In this document: positions 44,416-53,443 of the stretch, piece after piece | Position numbering within the stretch: the stretch's first letter is position 1 | Layout: each line of letters begins with the position of its first letter | Assembly: GCF_017565645.3 (NCBI RefSeq) | Contig: NZ_CP086136.1 | Coordinates: forward strand, 3,207,501-3,271,500 | DNA from: Bradyrhizobium barranii subsp. barranii | GTDB taxonomy: Bacteria > Pseudomonadota > Alphaproteobacteria > Rhizobiales > Xanthobacteraceae | Direction of reading: 5' to 3' | Length of the DNA stretch: 64,000 nucleotides | Program-made: the position numbers and the translations under genes | The notes under the pieces: generated by a model | Told to the model about the DNA's origin: nothing | Databases searched by the model: none | What the model saw: only the letters and a program-made list of their open reading frames with translations

Positions 44416-46083
44416 ATGAGCACATTGACAGGGACGGCCGGCAGATCTGATCTGAACAAGTCCGAGTTCAAGCCGGCACTATGGACATCGGGCGACTGGA
44501 ACGCGTTCTTCGGCTTCGGCACCAACATCCTCGTCAACATGCTGGTGCTCACGGGCCTGCTGCGCTTCGTCCTGAAGATGCCTGATAGTCTCGTGTTCGG
44601 CCGCATCCTGCCCGCGCTCGGGCTGATGATGTGCCTCTCCACCTTCTACTACGCTTACCTCGCCTATCGCCTCGCGCAGAGGACCGGCCGCAACGATGTC
44701 TGCGCACTGCCGTCGGGCGTCAGCGTGCCGCACATGTTCATCGTCACCTTCGTGATCATGCTGCCGATCACGATCAAGACCGGTGATCCGCTCAAGGGCT
44801 GGTCGGCTGGCCTCGTCTGGGTGTTCTTCCAGAGCTTCATCCTGATGATCGGCGGCTTCATCGCGCCGTTCATCCGCAGGATCACGCCGCGTGCGGCGCT
44901 GCTCGGCACGCTCGCCGGCGTCTCCATCACCTTCATCTCGATGCGTCCTGCGTTAGAGATGTACATGACGCCGCAGATCGGCCTGGTCTGCTTCGCCATC
45001 ATCCTGGTGAGCTGGTTCGGCGGCGTGAAATACTGGCGCGGCATCCCTGCCGGTCTCGTCGCGATCGCGGTCGGCATGGTCATCGCCTGGGGCTCGAACC
45101 TGTTCGGGCTCGGCCTCGGTGGGTTGAGCATCGCGGGCGTCGGCGCTGCCTTTGCCAATTTCGGCTTCTCGGTGCCGATCCCGGCCGTGGGCTACGTCTT
45201 CTCCGGCTTCGAATTCCTCGGCATCATCCTGGTCACCGCCATTCCGTTCGGCATCTACGACCTCGTCGAGGCCATGGACAATGTCGAGAGTGCGGAAGCG
45301 GCCGGTGACGAATATCCGACCACGCGGGTGCTCACCGCCGACGGCGTCGTCAGCCTGATCGGCTGCCTGATGGGCAACCCCTTCATCAACGCCGTCTATA
45401 TCGGTCATCCCGGCTGGAAGGCGATGGGCGGCCGCATCGGTTACTCGGCGGCGACCGGCATCATGGTGGTGGTGCTGGCCTGGTTCGGCATCATCTCGGT
45501 GCTGCTGGCGCTGGTGCCCGTCGTCGCGATCTCGCCGATCCTGCTCTATATCGGCATGCTGATCGGCGCGCAGGCATTCCAGACCACGCCGGTCAAGCAC
45601 GCGCCCGCGATCGTGCTGGCGCTGACGCCGCATCTTGCCGCCTGGGCCAAGCTCCAGATCGACACCATGCTCGGCTCGACCATGATGGCGGCGACCTCTG
45701 TCGGCGGTCTTGCCGCCGACAAGGCCGACGCGGTCAAGGCCGCCGCGATCGCCGCGCTGCCACAGCAGGGCGTGTTCTATCATGGCTTGGAGGTGATGGG
45801 CGGCGGCTCCATCCTCGGCGGCCTCATCCTCGGCGCGATCGGCGTCTTCATCATCGAGCGCGACTTCGAGAAGGCCTCGGCCTTCGCGCTGGTTGGTGCC
45901 GTGCTCACTTACTTCGGCTTCATGCATGGCGAAGCCGTCGGCATCGGCGGCGGCTTCGGCGTCACGCCCGCGGTGGCGTTCGCCTACGCGGTGATGGCGG
46001 CGGGACTGTTTTCCGCCAGCAAGCTCGGCGCCACCGAGCATTATGCCACCCATCCGGAGATGCACGCCGCGCCTGCGGAGTAG
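44416..46083 (+). CDS. NCS2/AzgA-like permease
   Basis: A 555-residue inner-membrane transporter with about 12-14 hydrophobic segments. It begins with a polar tail (TLTGTAGRSDLNKSEFKPAL) and shows CALPSGVSVPHMFIVTFVIM, FGIYDLVEAMDNVESAEAAG, GCLMGNPFINAVYIGHPGWK and a late LQIDTMLGSTMMAATSVGG loop. The acidic pair in VEAMDNVESAEA and the P-S-G-V loop recall nucleobase permeases of the NCS2/AzgA group. It is co-transcribed with the cysteine hydrolase and most likely imports the hydrolase's nitrogen-rich substrate (inference). Confidence 0.82.
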   Translation: MSTLTGTAGRSDLNKSEFKPALWTSGDWNAFFGFGTNILVNMLVLTGLLRFVLKMPDSLVFGRILPALGLMMCLSTFYYAYLAYRLAQRTGRNDVCALPSGVSVPHMFIVTFVIMLPITIKTGDPLKGWSAGLVWVFFQSFILMIGGFIAPFIRRITPRAALLGTLAGVSITFISMRPALEMYMTPQIGLVCFAIILVSWFGGVKYWRGIPAGLVAIAVGMVIAWGSNLFGLGLGGLSIAGVGAAFANFGFSVPIPAVGYVFSGFEFLGIILVTAIPFGIYDLVEAMDNVESAEAAGDEYPTTRVLTADGVVSLIGCLMGNPFINAVYIGHPGWKAMGGRIGYSAATGIMVVVLAWFGIISVLLALVPVVAISPILLYIGMLIGAQAFQTTPVKHAPAIVLALTPHLAAWAKLQIDTMLGSTMMAATSVGGLAADKADAVKAAAIAALPQQGVFYHGLEVMGGGSILGGLILGAIGVFIIERDFEKASAFALVGAVLTYFGFMHGEAVGIGGGFGVTPAVAFAYAVMAAGLFSASKLGATEHYATHPEMHAAPAE

Positions 46084-46101
46084 GCATCGGCCAGTATTGA
46101 T

Positions 46102-46140
46102 CGCCGCCGGGTGACACCATGTCGCCCGGCGGCGTTTTTT
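46102..46140 (+). terminator. rho-independent terminator after the permease gene
   Basis: The stem CGCCGCCGGG / CCCGGCGGCG, with an inner GAC/GTC pair, is followed by TTTTTT (46135-46140), 19 bases after the stop codon. The minus-strand peptidase gene stops at 46140, so the element separates two convergent genes. Confidence 0.92.
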
Positions 46141-48071
46141 CAGGCGACGCCCAGATCGGACAGGATATCGGCCCCGGCACGAACCTCGTGACTGGATCCC
46201 CGGAAATCCTCGCCAACGGGCTCGCAGGCGCCACCCAGATGCCGTGCAAAGAACGCCTCGGCAATTGCGAGATAGGAGAGCTGGTTCGGCGGCCTCTGGA
46301 ATCCGTGCCCCTCATCGGGATAGACGATGTAGGTCACGGGAATGCCTTTCGCCTGCATAGCCGCTGCGATGGTGTCGCTTTCCGCGATCTTGCAGCGAAC
46401 GTCGTTGGCGCCATGAAAGATCAGCATGGGCTTCTTGATGTTGTCGACCTTGTTGATCGGTGAACGTTCGGCGAGCAGCTTGCGGCCTTCCTCGGTGCGG
46501 GGATCGCCGTAGCTGCGATACATGAATTCCGCAAAGCCGGCCCAATAGGGTGGCATCGACTCCAGCAGGGTTTGCAGGTTGGAGATGCCGACGACCGGCA
46601 CGGAACAGCAGAAGACGTCCGGCGTGAAGGTTGCGCCGACGAACGAGGCCAGGCCGCCGTAGGACAGGCCGAAAATCGCGACTTTGTCCTTTTGCGCGAT
46701 GCCTTCGGCGATCGCCCAATCGACCATGTCGATGAGATCGTCGTGCATCTTTCGCGCATGCTCTTTCTCGCTCGCCGCGACAAACGCCTTGCCGAAGCCC
46801 GTCGATCCCCGATAGTTGACCGAAAGCACGGCGTAGCCGCGATCGGCCAGCCATTGGTGATCCCTGCAATAGCCGTAGATATCCCGTCCCCACGGACCGC
46901 CGTGGACGATGAGGACCATCGGCAGCGGCCGAGGCGGGCGATCGCCATCGATGTCGGCGGGCAGCGTGAGGTACGAGACGAGGGGCAGGCCGTCGCGCGA
47001 TTTGCCTTGCACTTCCTGCATCGAAGCGAGGCGGTAGGGCTTCAGCTCGGGGCGCGCCGAAAACAGCTCGGTGATGGTCTGCTTGTCGCGGTCAAGGAGA
47101 TGATATGTGATGGGTTGATCCGGCGCGTGGCTCGCCACGACCCATCGGCGGCCATCGTCGCTTTGGCTCTCCACATAAAACGCGTGGTCGCGTAGTCGCG
47201 CCTTGATCAGATCAAGCTCGGCCGCAATCGCAGGCGTCAAAGCCGTCCATTCCTGCCGACCGGGATCGATGCAGACCGCTTCGGGTTCGAGTGTCCGGGT
47301 GTTGAATATGGCTCCCGTCACATCGGCGCGGTCGCTTGCGAACAAGACACGTTCGTCACCCGTGGACCAGTTGATGCTTAGCAGGGCCGACTTGTCGTGC
47401 GTGACGCTCGAAGTCATATGGAGGTAGTTGCCCTCCGCGTCGAAATTCCAGGGCCGGGTGCTGATGTAGGCCTCGTATGAGGTATCGCGCCAATGCGTGA
47501 CCTCGCCGTCGTCAATACGCCAGAGCCGTGTGCCTCCGTCAGGCGCGTTGCTGTGCGCGTAGCGCGGCTTCAACTGCCAGTCGAGCCCGACGTAGTGGAA
47601 CTCCTGGCGATTTTCCCAAACCAGGCTGCGTTCGCCGGTTGCGAGGTCGAGCACGTAGACATCGTGCCAGCGCGGGTCGCGATCGTTGAGGCTGACTGCA
47701 ATCTTGTCGGGAACCATGTGCGACCAGTGCGTCGGCATCGCTCGGACATTGGCAAAGGGCGTGAGATCCCGGAGCTCTGAACTGCGGGGATCGACGACGA
47801 ACAGGCGCAGATTCTCATCGCCGTTCTCGTCGTTGAGAAACATGATGTAGCGGCCGTCCGGGCTCCAACTCTGCCAGTTGATTGGTCGGCCCGTGGTGCG
47901 TGTTACGGGCTGGCCCGCCGCAATGCTGTCGACCGGAGAAACCCAGACGTTCAGAACGTCATCGACAGGGGCGAGCCAGGACAGCCATTGCCCATCTGGT
48001 GACAACTTGGTGCCGACGTAGGTCGGATTGCCAAACAGTTTTCGGCGCGGAATCAGAGGGCGAGCTGACAT
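46140..48071 (-). CDS. S9 family peptidase (prolyl oligopeptidase/acylaminoacyl peptidase type)
   Basis: A 643-residue serine peptidase. The N-terminal half is a beta-propeller with repeated blade signatures (GTKLSPDGQWLSWLAPVDDV; WSPDGRYIMFLNDENGDENL). The alpha/beta hydrolase domain contains the nucleophile in IFGLSYGGLASFVG, the aspartate in FHGANDVRCK and the histidine in VYPDEGHGFQRP. No signal peptide is present, so it acts in the cytoplasm on short peptides. The ATG at 48069-48071 is used; an inverted repeat TCGTAG-TG-CTACGA lies 38 bases upstream. The gene stands alone. Confidence 0.9.
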   Translation of the reverse strand: MSARPLIPRRKLFGNPTYVGTKLSPDGQWLSWLAPVDDVLNVWVSPVDSIAAGQPVTRTTGRPINWQSWSPDGRYIMFLNDENGDENLRLFVVDPRSSELRDLTPFANVRAMPTHWSHMVPDKIAVSLNDRDPRWHDVYVLDLATGERSLVWENRQEFHYVGLDWQLKPRYAHSNAPDGGTRLWRIDDGEVTHWRDTSYEAYISTRPWNFDAEGNYLHMTSSVTHDKSALLSINWSTGDERVLFASDRADVTGAIFNTRTLEPEAVCIDPGRQEWTALTPAIAAELDLIKARLRDHAFYVESQSDDGRRWVVASHAPDQPITYHLLDRDKQTITELFSARPELKPYRLASMQEVQGKSRDGLPLVSYLTLPADIDGDRPPRPLPMVLIVHGGPWGRDIYGYCRDHQWLADRGYAVLSVNYRGSTGFGKAFVAASEKEHARKMHDDLIDMVDWAIAEGIAQKDKVAIFGLSYGGLASFVGATFTPDVFCCSVPVVGISNLQTLLESMPPYWAGFAEFMYRSYGDPRTEEGRKLLAERSPINKVDNIKKPMLIFHGANDVRCKIAESDTIAAAMQAKGIPVTYIVYPDEGHGFQRPPNQLSYLAIAEAFFARHLGGACEPVGEDFRGSSHEVRAGADILSDLGVA

Positions 48072-48108
48072 GTGGCGTCTCGTACGCAGGCGCGACTTCC
48101 ATCACGCA

Positions 48109-48122
48109 TCGTAGTGCTACGA
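48109..48122. promoter_or_regulatory. inverted repeat upstream of the S9 peptidase gene
   Basis: TCGTAG-TG-CTACGA, perfect 6-bp arms, lies 38 to 51 bases upstream of the peptidase start. The position suits an operator. Confidence 0.3.
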
Positions 48123-48231
48123 CATGTAGCATATACACGCGAAAACCTTGCGTCAACTCCAAGTAGAGCGCGTGCTCGTGGCGCGGGAAGCGCGCAAGAG
48201 TGCGCTCCCCAGAGGATTGAGATTGGCGCAG

Positions 48232-49086
48232 CTACCCGCCCTTGACGGCGCCCGCAGTGAGCCCCGCCACGATCTGTCGCTGGGCGAACACCGTGAGCAG
48301 CAGCACCGGGAGAGTGACGATTAGCGCGGCGGCGGCCAGGGGTCCCCAGCTCAACTGGTCGAACGAGATCATGTTGTAGACGGCGACGGGCAGGGTGCGC
48401 GTCTCGCGTCCAGCCAGCACGATGCCGAACACAAAATTGTTCCAGGAGAAGATCACGGCGAGGATGAAGGCGACCGCGATCCCGGGCTTGGCGATCGGCA
48501 GGGCGACATGGCGAAAGACCTGCCAGCGCGTGGCGCCGTCAATGAGGGCGGCTTCCTCCAGCTCCAGCGGCGTGGTCTCGAAATAGCCGATCATGATCCA
48601 GATCACGATCGGCACCGTCACGACGAGATGGATGATGATCTGCGGCACCAGCGTTCCGAGCAATCCCAGCCATTGGAACAGCAGGAACAGCGGGATCAAA
48701 TAGGACAAGCCGGGCGTGATGCGCGCGATCAGGATCACGATCGCGGATTTGTGCGCGGCCATGCGCGCGATGCCGTAGCCGGCGGGAACGCCGACGAGCA
48801 GGGCCAGCGTGGTCGCGCCGCCGGTGACGATCAGGCTGTTGACGAAATAGGTCAGGAAGCGGTTGGAAGCGAGCACGTCGGCATAGTTCTTCCAGGCGAT
48901 GCGATCGGGGATAAACACCGGCGGGTAGGCGGCATTGTCGACCTCGAACTTGAGCGACAGAGACGCCATCCAGAGGAAGAACAGGATCGCCGGCGACACG
49001 ATGACGAACACCGACAGCCACAGACCGATCCTGCCAATGACCTGACGTAGGTTGATTTGACTTGGGCTGATTTGACCTGGGTTCAT
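48232..49086 (-). CDS. ABC transporter permease, CUT1 (MalG-like)
   Basis: A 284-residue inner-membrane permease of the carbohydrate uptake 1 family, with six helices beginning GRIGLWLSVFVIVSPAILFF. The EAA loop that contacts the ATPase is LELEEAALIDGATRWQVFRH (E-A-A-x-x-D-G-A). The ATG at 49084-49086 overlaps the stop of the MalF-like gene (ATGA). It is the last gene of a binding protein, permease, permease operon. No ATPase gene is present, so a shared ATPase encoded elsewhere is expected. Confidence 0.92.
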   Translation of the reverse strand: MNPGQISPSQINLRQVIGRIGLWLSVFVIVSPAILFFLWMASLSLKFEVDNAAYPPVFIPDRIAWKNYADVLASNRFLTYFVNSLIVTGGATTLALLVGVPAGYGIARMAAHKSAIVILIARITPGLSYLIPLFLLFQWLGLLGTLVPQIIIHLVVTVPIVIWIMIGYFETTPLELEEAALIDGATRWQVFRHVALPIAKPGIAVAFILAVIFSWNNFVFGIVLAGRETRTLPVAVYNMISFDQLSWGPLAAAALIVTLPVLLLTVFAQRQIVAGLTAGAVKGG

Positions 49087-50021
49087 GCGCCGCTCGCAAT
49101 TTCGGTCCACAGCATGCGCTGGCGGGCATAGAGCATCACGGCCGCCAGGGCGACGATGAGGAGGAAGAACACCACCGCGATCGCCGAGCCGTAGCCGAGG
49201 TCGTAATAGGTGAAGGCGACGCTGTAGAGATAGATGTTGATCGTCTCCGACGCCGAGCCCGGTCCTCCCTGCGTGATCGCGAAGATGATGTCGAAACTCT
49301 TCACGGCATCGATCATGCGGATCATGCCGGCGATGAACAGGAACGGCATGATCAGCGGCAGCGTGATGAAGCGGAACACCTGCCAGAAGCTGGCGCCGTC
49401 GATCTGCGCGCTTTCATAGGGCTCGGTCGGGATGGCGGCGAGGCCGCCGAGCACGATCAGCATGACCAGCGGCGTCCATTGCCAGGTCTCGACCAGCACG
49501 AGCGAGGGGATGACGGTCGCGGGGTGGAAGACCCAGAGCTGCGCAGGTATCCCGACCAGCGACAAGAGGTAGTTCAGCACGCCGAGCTGCGGGTGGAACA
49601 TCATGGTCCAGACCAGCGCGATCGCGACGGGGGTCGCCATCATCGGCATGATGAAAATACCGCGCAGAAAGCCGCGGCCGGCGAATTTCTGGTGAAACAC
49701 CACGGCTGAGGCCGTGCCGAGGATCAGGGGCAGCGCCACCGACAGCACGGTGTAGACCATGGTATGGCCCACCGCCTCAATGAAGCGCGGATCGCTCGTC
49801 AGCCGCAGATAGTTGGAAAACCCGACGAAGGTGGTCGGTGAGCCGACCTTCCACTCGTTCAGGCTCATCCAGATGGTGAAGACCCACGGGAAGATGATGA
49901 TCGCGAGCACGACGACCAGCGCCGGCACCACGAACGGCCAGTAGGATGGCGGCCGCAACGCCTTCTCCGGCGCGGCATCAGACTGTGCCGCGGCCGGAGT
50001 CGATTGTGTCAACGCACTCAC
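49083..50021 (-). CDS. ABC transporter permease, CUT1 (MalF-like)
   Basis: A 312-residue permease starting at the GTG at 50019-50021, which overlaps the stop codon of the binding protein gene (GTGA). The product begins VSALTQSTPAAAQSDAAPEK and then has six membrane helices. The EAA loop is PYESAQIDGASFWQVFRFIT. GGPGSASETINIYLYSVAFT is a conserved loop of sugar permeases. It pairs with the MalG-like permease. Confidence 0.92.
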   Translation of the reverse strand: MSALTQSTPAAAQSDAAPEKALRPPSYWPFVVPALVVVLAIIIFPWVFTIWMSLNEWKVGSPTTFVGFSNYLRLTSDPRFIEAVGHTMVYTVLSVALPLILGTASAVVFHQKFAGRGFLRGIFIMPMMATPVAIALVWTMMFHPQLGVLNYLLSLVGIPAQLWVFHPATVIPSLVLVETWQWTPLVMLIVLGGLAAIPTEPYESAQIDGASFWQVFRFITLPLIMPFLFIAGMIRMIDAVKSFDIIFAITQGGPGSASETINIYLYSVAFTYYDLGYGSAIAVVFFLLIVALAAVMLYARQRMLWTEIASGA

Positions 50022-51343
50022 GCTTTTTCGCTGCGCTCCAGGATCGGCCGGTACTGATCGTGAGCCTTCTTCAACTCGGTCGCGGGATCGGCGCCCGATA
50101 GTGTCGAGGTGAGGGCCGCGCCGACGAGATCGCGGAATTCGGCGACCGGGATCACGACGGGAAGGCCGAGCTTGCTGATCTTGGCGGAATCGATCACCGA
50201 CTGCAGCCACTCCTTGGGCATCTTCACGCCGTTCTGGACCTCGGGATCGCCGAGGATCGAGTTGCGGAACGGCACGCCGCCGCCGGCCTGCAGCAGCCGC
50301 GCGCCCTGCTGCTTCGAGACTGCCCACTGGCAGAGCAGATAGGCGGCTTCCTTGTTCTTGCTCGCCGCGGCAATGCCGATGCCGTCGCCATAGGTGGCCG
50401 AATATTGCCCCTTCGGTCCGGCCGGGACGACGGTGTAGCCGACCTTGCCGACGACGCGCGAGGCGGCGGGGTCCTCCAGCGGCGGCGCCCAGCCGACGCC
50501 GTCGATCCACATCGCCGAACGTCCTTGCGTGAACGAGGCCATCGACTCCATCCAGTTGAAGCCGGCGACGCCTGGCGGGGCGACCTTCGTCAGCAGCGTC
50601 TGATAGAGCTTTGTCGCCGCGACCGCCTCTGGACCGTCGGTCAGGATGTTGCCCTTGGCGTCGAGGAATTCGCCGCCATAGTTGAGGAAGAAGTTGGTCC
50701 ACAACGTCATGTTGGCGTTGCGCAGGCCCCGTCCGACGAAACCGTAGGTGCCTTCCTTGGTGTCGGTCAGTTTTTCGGCGGCCGCGACCATCTCGTCGAG
50801 GGTCTTGGGGACCGCGACGCCCTTCTTCTGGAACAGCTCCTTGTTGTAGTAGAGGATGAAGTAATCGACCGACCAGGGCAGCGACAGCATCTGGCCCTTG
50901 TCGTTCTTGGCGTATTGCAAGCCGGCGGCCGAGAAATCGCTCTCGACGAGATCGGGTGCCGTCAGCGTCGGATCCTTCATGAAGGGCGTCAGGTCGGCGA
51001 GCCAGCCCCCCTTTTCGAACTGCCGCTTCTGGACGTGATAGCTGAGATGGACGACGTCGAAGCTCGGCCGGCCCGAGGTCAGCTCGATCACCACTTTCTG
51101 GCGCTGCTGCTGCTCCGGGATCTGTTCGGATTCCACCTGGATGCCGGTGAGCTCGGTGAACTCCTTGATGTTTTTTTGCAGGTTGTCGCCGCGCGGACCC
51201 TTGGCGAGGATCACCTCCAGCTTGGTCCCGGCGTATTTCTTCCAGTTGACCTCGGCGCGTGCCGGTAGTCCGGTCAGGCTGAGCGCGCCAGCCGCGGCGG
51301 TCCCCGTCAACAGCGTGCGGCGCGAGATGTTATGGTTGGCCAC
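50018..51343 (-). CDS. ABC transporter sugar-type substrate-binding protein (family 1)
   Basis: A 441-residue periplasmic protein. The GTG at 51341-51343 follows GAGGGAGGG, and the N-terminus ANHNISRRTLLTGTAAAGAL is a twin-arginine-like export signal ending at PARAEV. Family 1 binding-protein features are visible: IPEQQQRQKVVIELTSGRPS, FDVVHLSYHVQKRQFEKGGW and FTQGRSAMWIDGVGWAPPLE. It would deliver a sugar or sugar-like solute to the two permeases that overlap downstream. The ligand is unknown. Confidence 0.93.
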   Translation of the reverse strand: MANHNISRRTLLTGTAAAGALSLTGLPARAEVNWKKYAGTKLEVILAKGPRGDNLQKNIKEFTELTGIQVESEQIPEQQQRQKVVIELTSGRPSFDVVHLSYHVQKRQFEKGGWLADLTPFMKDPTLTAPDLVESDFSAAGLQYAKNDKGQMLSLPWSVDYFILYYNKELFQKKGVAVPKTLDEMVAAAEKLTDTKEGTYGFVGRGLRNANMTLWTNFFLNYGGEFLDAKGNILTDGPEAVAATKLYQTLLTKVAPPGVAGFNWMESMASFTQGRSAMWIDGVGWAPPLEDPAASRVVGKVGYTVVPAGPKGQYSATYGDGIGIAAASKNKEAAYLLCQWAVSKQQGARLLQAGGGVPFRNSILGDPEVQNGVKMPKEWLQSVIDSAKISKLGLPVVIPVAEFRDLVGAALTSTLSGADPATELKKAHDQYRPILERSEKA

Positions 51344-51425
51344 GTCAAATCCCTCCCTCTGATTCATTTTCTTTGGGAGGGATACTAACGGCCGTGCCAC
51401 GCCTGCCTAGTCCTAATCTGGGGAC

Positions 51426-52205
51426 TCAGGGACGCACGGCAGGCGTCTCCATCGGCAGGCCGCGCGCCCGCGACATCAGGTAGAGTTCAAGCGCGAGCAG
51501 CTCGGGCGCGCCGTAATCATAGGCCTGGGCGCGTACGCCGGTCATGCAACTGCGCAACCTTCGCTCGATCGACCCCAGCGTCTGCCACTCCAGGCGGTAG
51601 AGCGGATAGCCGGTCGGCTGCGCTTGCGTGATCGGCGCGCCCGCAAGACGCTTGTCGAAATTGTCGTCGTGGCAATTGGTGCAGGCGAGGTTGAGCTGGC
51701 CCTCGCGCCGCATGAAGAGGTCGCGGCCCTGCGCCACGAAAGGTTTCAGCTCCGGATCATCGCCGGCCGTGATCGCGACGCCGCGGGACTGGTGGGCGAC
51801 GAAGGCGGACAGCGCCAGGAGGTCGCGGCTCTCGTAGGGCAGCGCCGGCGCCTGCTGATGATTGGCACGGCAGAGGTTGATGCGCTGGTCGAGGGTGACG
51901 GGGCGCGCCAGCGCCTTGTCGAAGGCCGGATAGCGCGCCGCGACGCCCTTCATGCTGGTCGTTGCATCGCCGTGGCAGTCCGCACAGGCCTTGTCGGCGC
52001 TGCCGGCCTTCTTCGCCCAGAGCGCCTCGCCGTCGAGCACGAAAAGCATGCCCGGATTGGACGTGTCGTCATCCTGCATCGCGCGCGTGTCCGGCCCCAT
52101 GAACGAATAGCCGGAGCGGCGCGCGTCCGGCGGAATTTCGCCGGCGAGCAGGGCAGGGGCCGCGGCCAACAATGTTGCCGCCGCTATCGCGCGCCAAAAG
52201 ATCAT
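51426..52205 (-). CDS. soxA: sulfur oxidation diheme cytochrome SoxA
   Basis: A 259-residue c-type cytochrome that, with SoxX, joins thiosulfate to the SoxY carrier in the periplasm. The ATG at 52203-52205 overlaps the soxZ stop (ATGA). A signal peptide (IFWRAIAAATLLAAAPALLA) is followed by two heme sites, CADCH and CTNCH. The likely active-site cysteine is in RRLRSCMTGVRAQAYDYGAP. ARSGYSFMGPDTRAMQDDD-type text near the start (RRSGYSFMGPDTRAMQDDDT) is typical of SoxA. It is the last gene of the sox operon here; soxB is not in the window. Confidence 0.93.
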   Translation of the reverse strand: MIFWRAIAAATLLAAAPALLAGEIPPDARRSGYSFMGPDTRAMQDDDTSNPGMLFVLDGEALWAKKAGSADKACADCHGDATTSMKGVAARYPAFDKALARPVTLDQRINLCRANHQQAPALPYESRDLLALSAFVAHQSRGVAITAGDDPELKPFVAQGRDLFMRREGQLNLACTNCHDDNFDKRLAGAPITQAQPTGYPLYRLEWQTLGSIERRLRSCMTGVRAQAYDYGAPELLALELYLMSRARGLPMETPAVRP

Positions 52206-52519
52206 TCGACCGTGATCGAGGCCGATGCGGTCGACGAATAGCCGTTGTCGCCGATCCATTCGAATTCGAACTTGCCGCTCTCCTTCGCGACCGTGAAAAA
52301 GGAGAGATATGGGTTGGCCGCGATCGCCGGAAACAGGTCGGCGCGGAAAACTTCGGTGCCATTGTAGCGGCACGTAAAACTCGTGATGATGTCGCGTGGC
52401 ACCAGCGCGCCGTCCGCGGTGTGGCGGAAGCCCGTTTCCATGATGTGCGAGGTCAGCGTGCGGATCTCGATGACATCGCCGCGTTTGGCTTTTGCCGGGA
52501 CGTTGATGAGCGCGGCCAT
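52202..52519 (-). CDS. soxZ: sulfur carrier complex subunit SoxZ
   Basis: A 105-residue immunoglobulin-like partner of SoxY. It begins MAALINVPAKAKRGDVIEIR and contains HIMETGFRHTADGALVPRDI and FRADLFPAIAANPYLSFFTV, all diagnostic. There is no signal peptide; it is exported with SoxY through the Tat system. The start overlaps the soxY stop by one base. Confidence 0.95.
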   Translation of the reverse strand: MAALINVPAKAKRGDVIEIRTLTSHIMETGFRHTADGALVPRDIITSFTCRYNGTEVFRADLFPAIAANPYLSFFTVAKESGKFEFEWIGDNGYSSTASASITVE

Positions 52520-52986
52520 CAGTTCATCTCCTCGGTACAGGCGGCCAGCGTCACGACGATGTCGGCGGCGACCTGCCAGAAAGTGTCATCGGACATGCGT
52601 GCGATTGCCACCACCTTCTGGGTGTCGGCGAGCCGGATCCGGGTCGAGACCTGGGCGCGGCCGGAGGAGGGGTTGAGATAGAAATTGCCGATGTTCGGCT
52701 GCGGGTTCTTCTCGTTGAAGACGTGGATGCTCTTGACGTAGTCGTTTGCGGTCATCGGGCTTGCGACACTCACCGTCATCGGCACCGTGTTGCCGTTCTC
52801 GACCAGCGGTGGAATGTCGAGCTTGACCTTGCCGGTGCGAATCTGGGCTTCGCCGACGACGTTGCGGATGGCGGTGCTGAGCATCGCGGGCGTCGCTTCC
52901 AGCGGTCGCAGCGTGACGATCGGAATCGTTCCGGCGACCGTCGCGCCGCCTGCAATACTCAGGAATTGTCGTCGCGTGGTTGGCAT
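52519..52986 (-). CDS. soxY: sulfur carrier protein SoxY, variant C-terminus
   Basis: A 155-residue carrier that holds sulfur intermediates on a C-terminal cysteine. A twin-arginine signal (TTRRQFLSIAGGATVAGTIP) is followed by the SoxY fold (TGKVKLDIPPLVENGNTVPM; VSVASPMTANDYVKSIHVFN). The family normally ends G-G-C-G-G, but here the end reads VTLAACTEEMN: the cysteine remains, with alanines in front and a charged tail behind. This could alter how the swinging arm enters partner enzymes. It lies four bases after soxX and overlaps soxZ. Confidence 0.92.
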   Translation of the reverse strand: MPTTRRQFLSIAGGATVAGTIPIVTLRPLEATPAMLSTAIRNVVGEAQIRTGKVKLDIPPLVENGNTVPMTVSVASPMTANDYVKSIHVFNEKNPQPNIGNFYLNPSSGRAQVSTRIRLADTQKVVAIARMSDDTFWQVAADIVVTLAACTEEMN

Positions 52987-52990
52987 GAAG

Positions 52991-53443
52991 CTAGTTCCGA
53001 AGCGTTACAAGAAAGGCCACGATGTCTTCGATCTCCGCGGCGGATAATATCGGCTTGCCGGCAAAATTGCGCCCGACCCGGACCAGCCCGTCGTTGCGAT
53101 AATAGGACGGCATGATGGTCTGCGGGTTGTAGCGCGATGCATCGACCAGCCGCAGCCGCAACTGGCCCGCCGACCACCAGTTTCCGGTGCCGGTGAGATC
53201 GGGTGCGAGGTCACCCTGGAACCGCGCCTCCGGGAACGGACCGGAATGGCAAAGGATGCAGGTCGTGGTGCGCGCAACCACCAGCGCGCGTCCACGCGCG
53301 GGATCGGCTGGTGAGCCCGTGAGCGGCTCCGGGATGGTGTCACCGATGATCTTGTAGGGCACGAGCTCGTCGGCTCTTGCGCCGCAAGCCAAGGCAACGC
53401 CGGTGGCGATCAGCGCTGCGATATGAAGGAATTCTCTAGCCAA
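52991..53443 (-). CDS. soxX: sulfur oxidation c-type cytochrome SoxX
   Basis: A 150-residue monoheme cytochrome, partner of SoxA. The heme site is CILCH (VVARTTTCILCHSGPFPEAR), and the axial methionine is probably in NPQTIMPSYYRND, a SoxX signature. The most likely start is the TTG at 53441-53443, which overlaps the stop of the flavoprotein gene and gives a signal peptide (LAREFLHIAALIATGVALAC). No ATG lies close in frame, so the start is uncertain. Confidence 0.9.
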   Translation of the reverse strand: MAREFLHIAALIATGVALACGARADELVPYKIIGDTIPEPLTGSPADPARGRALVVARTTTCILCHSGPFPEARFQGDLAPDLTGTGNWWSAGQLRLRLVDASRYNPQTIMPSYYRNDGLVRVGRNFAGKPILSAAEIEDIVAFLVTLRN

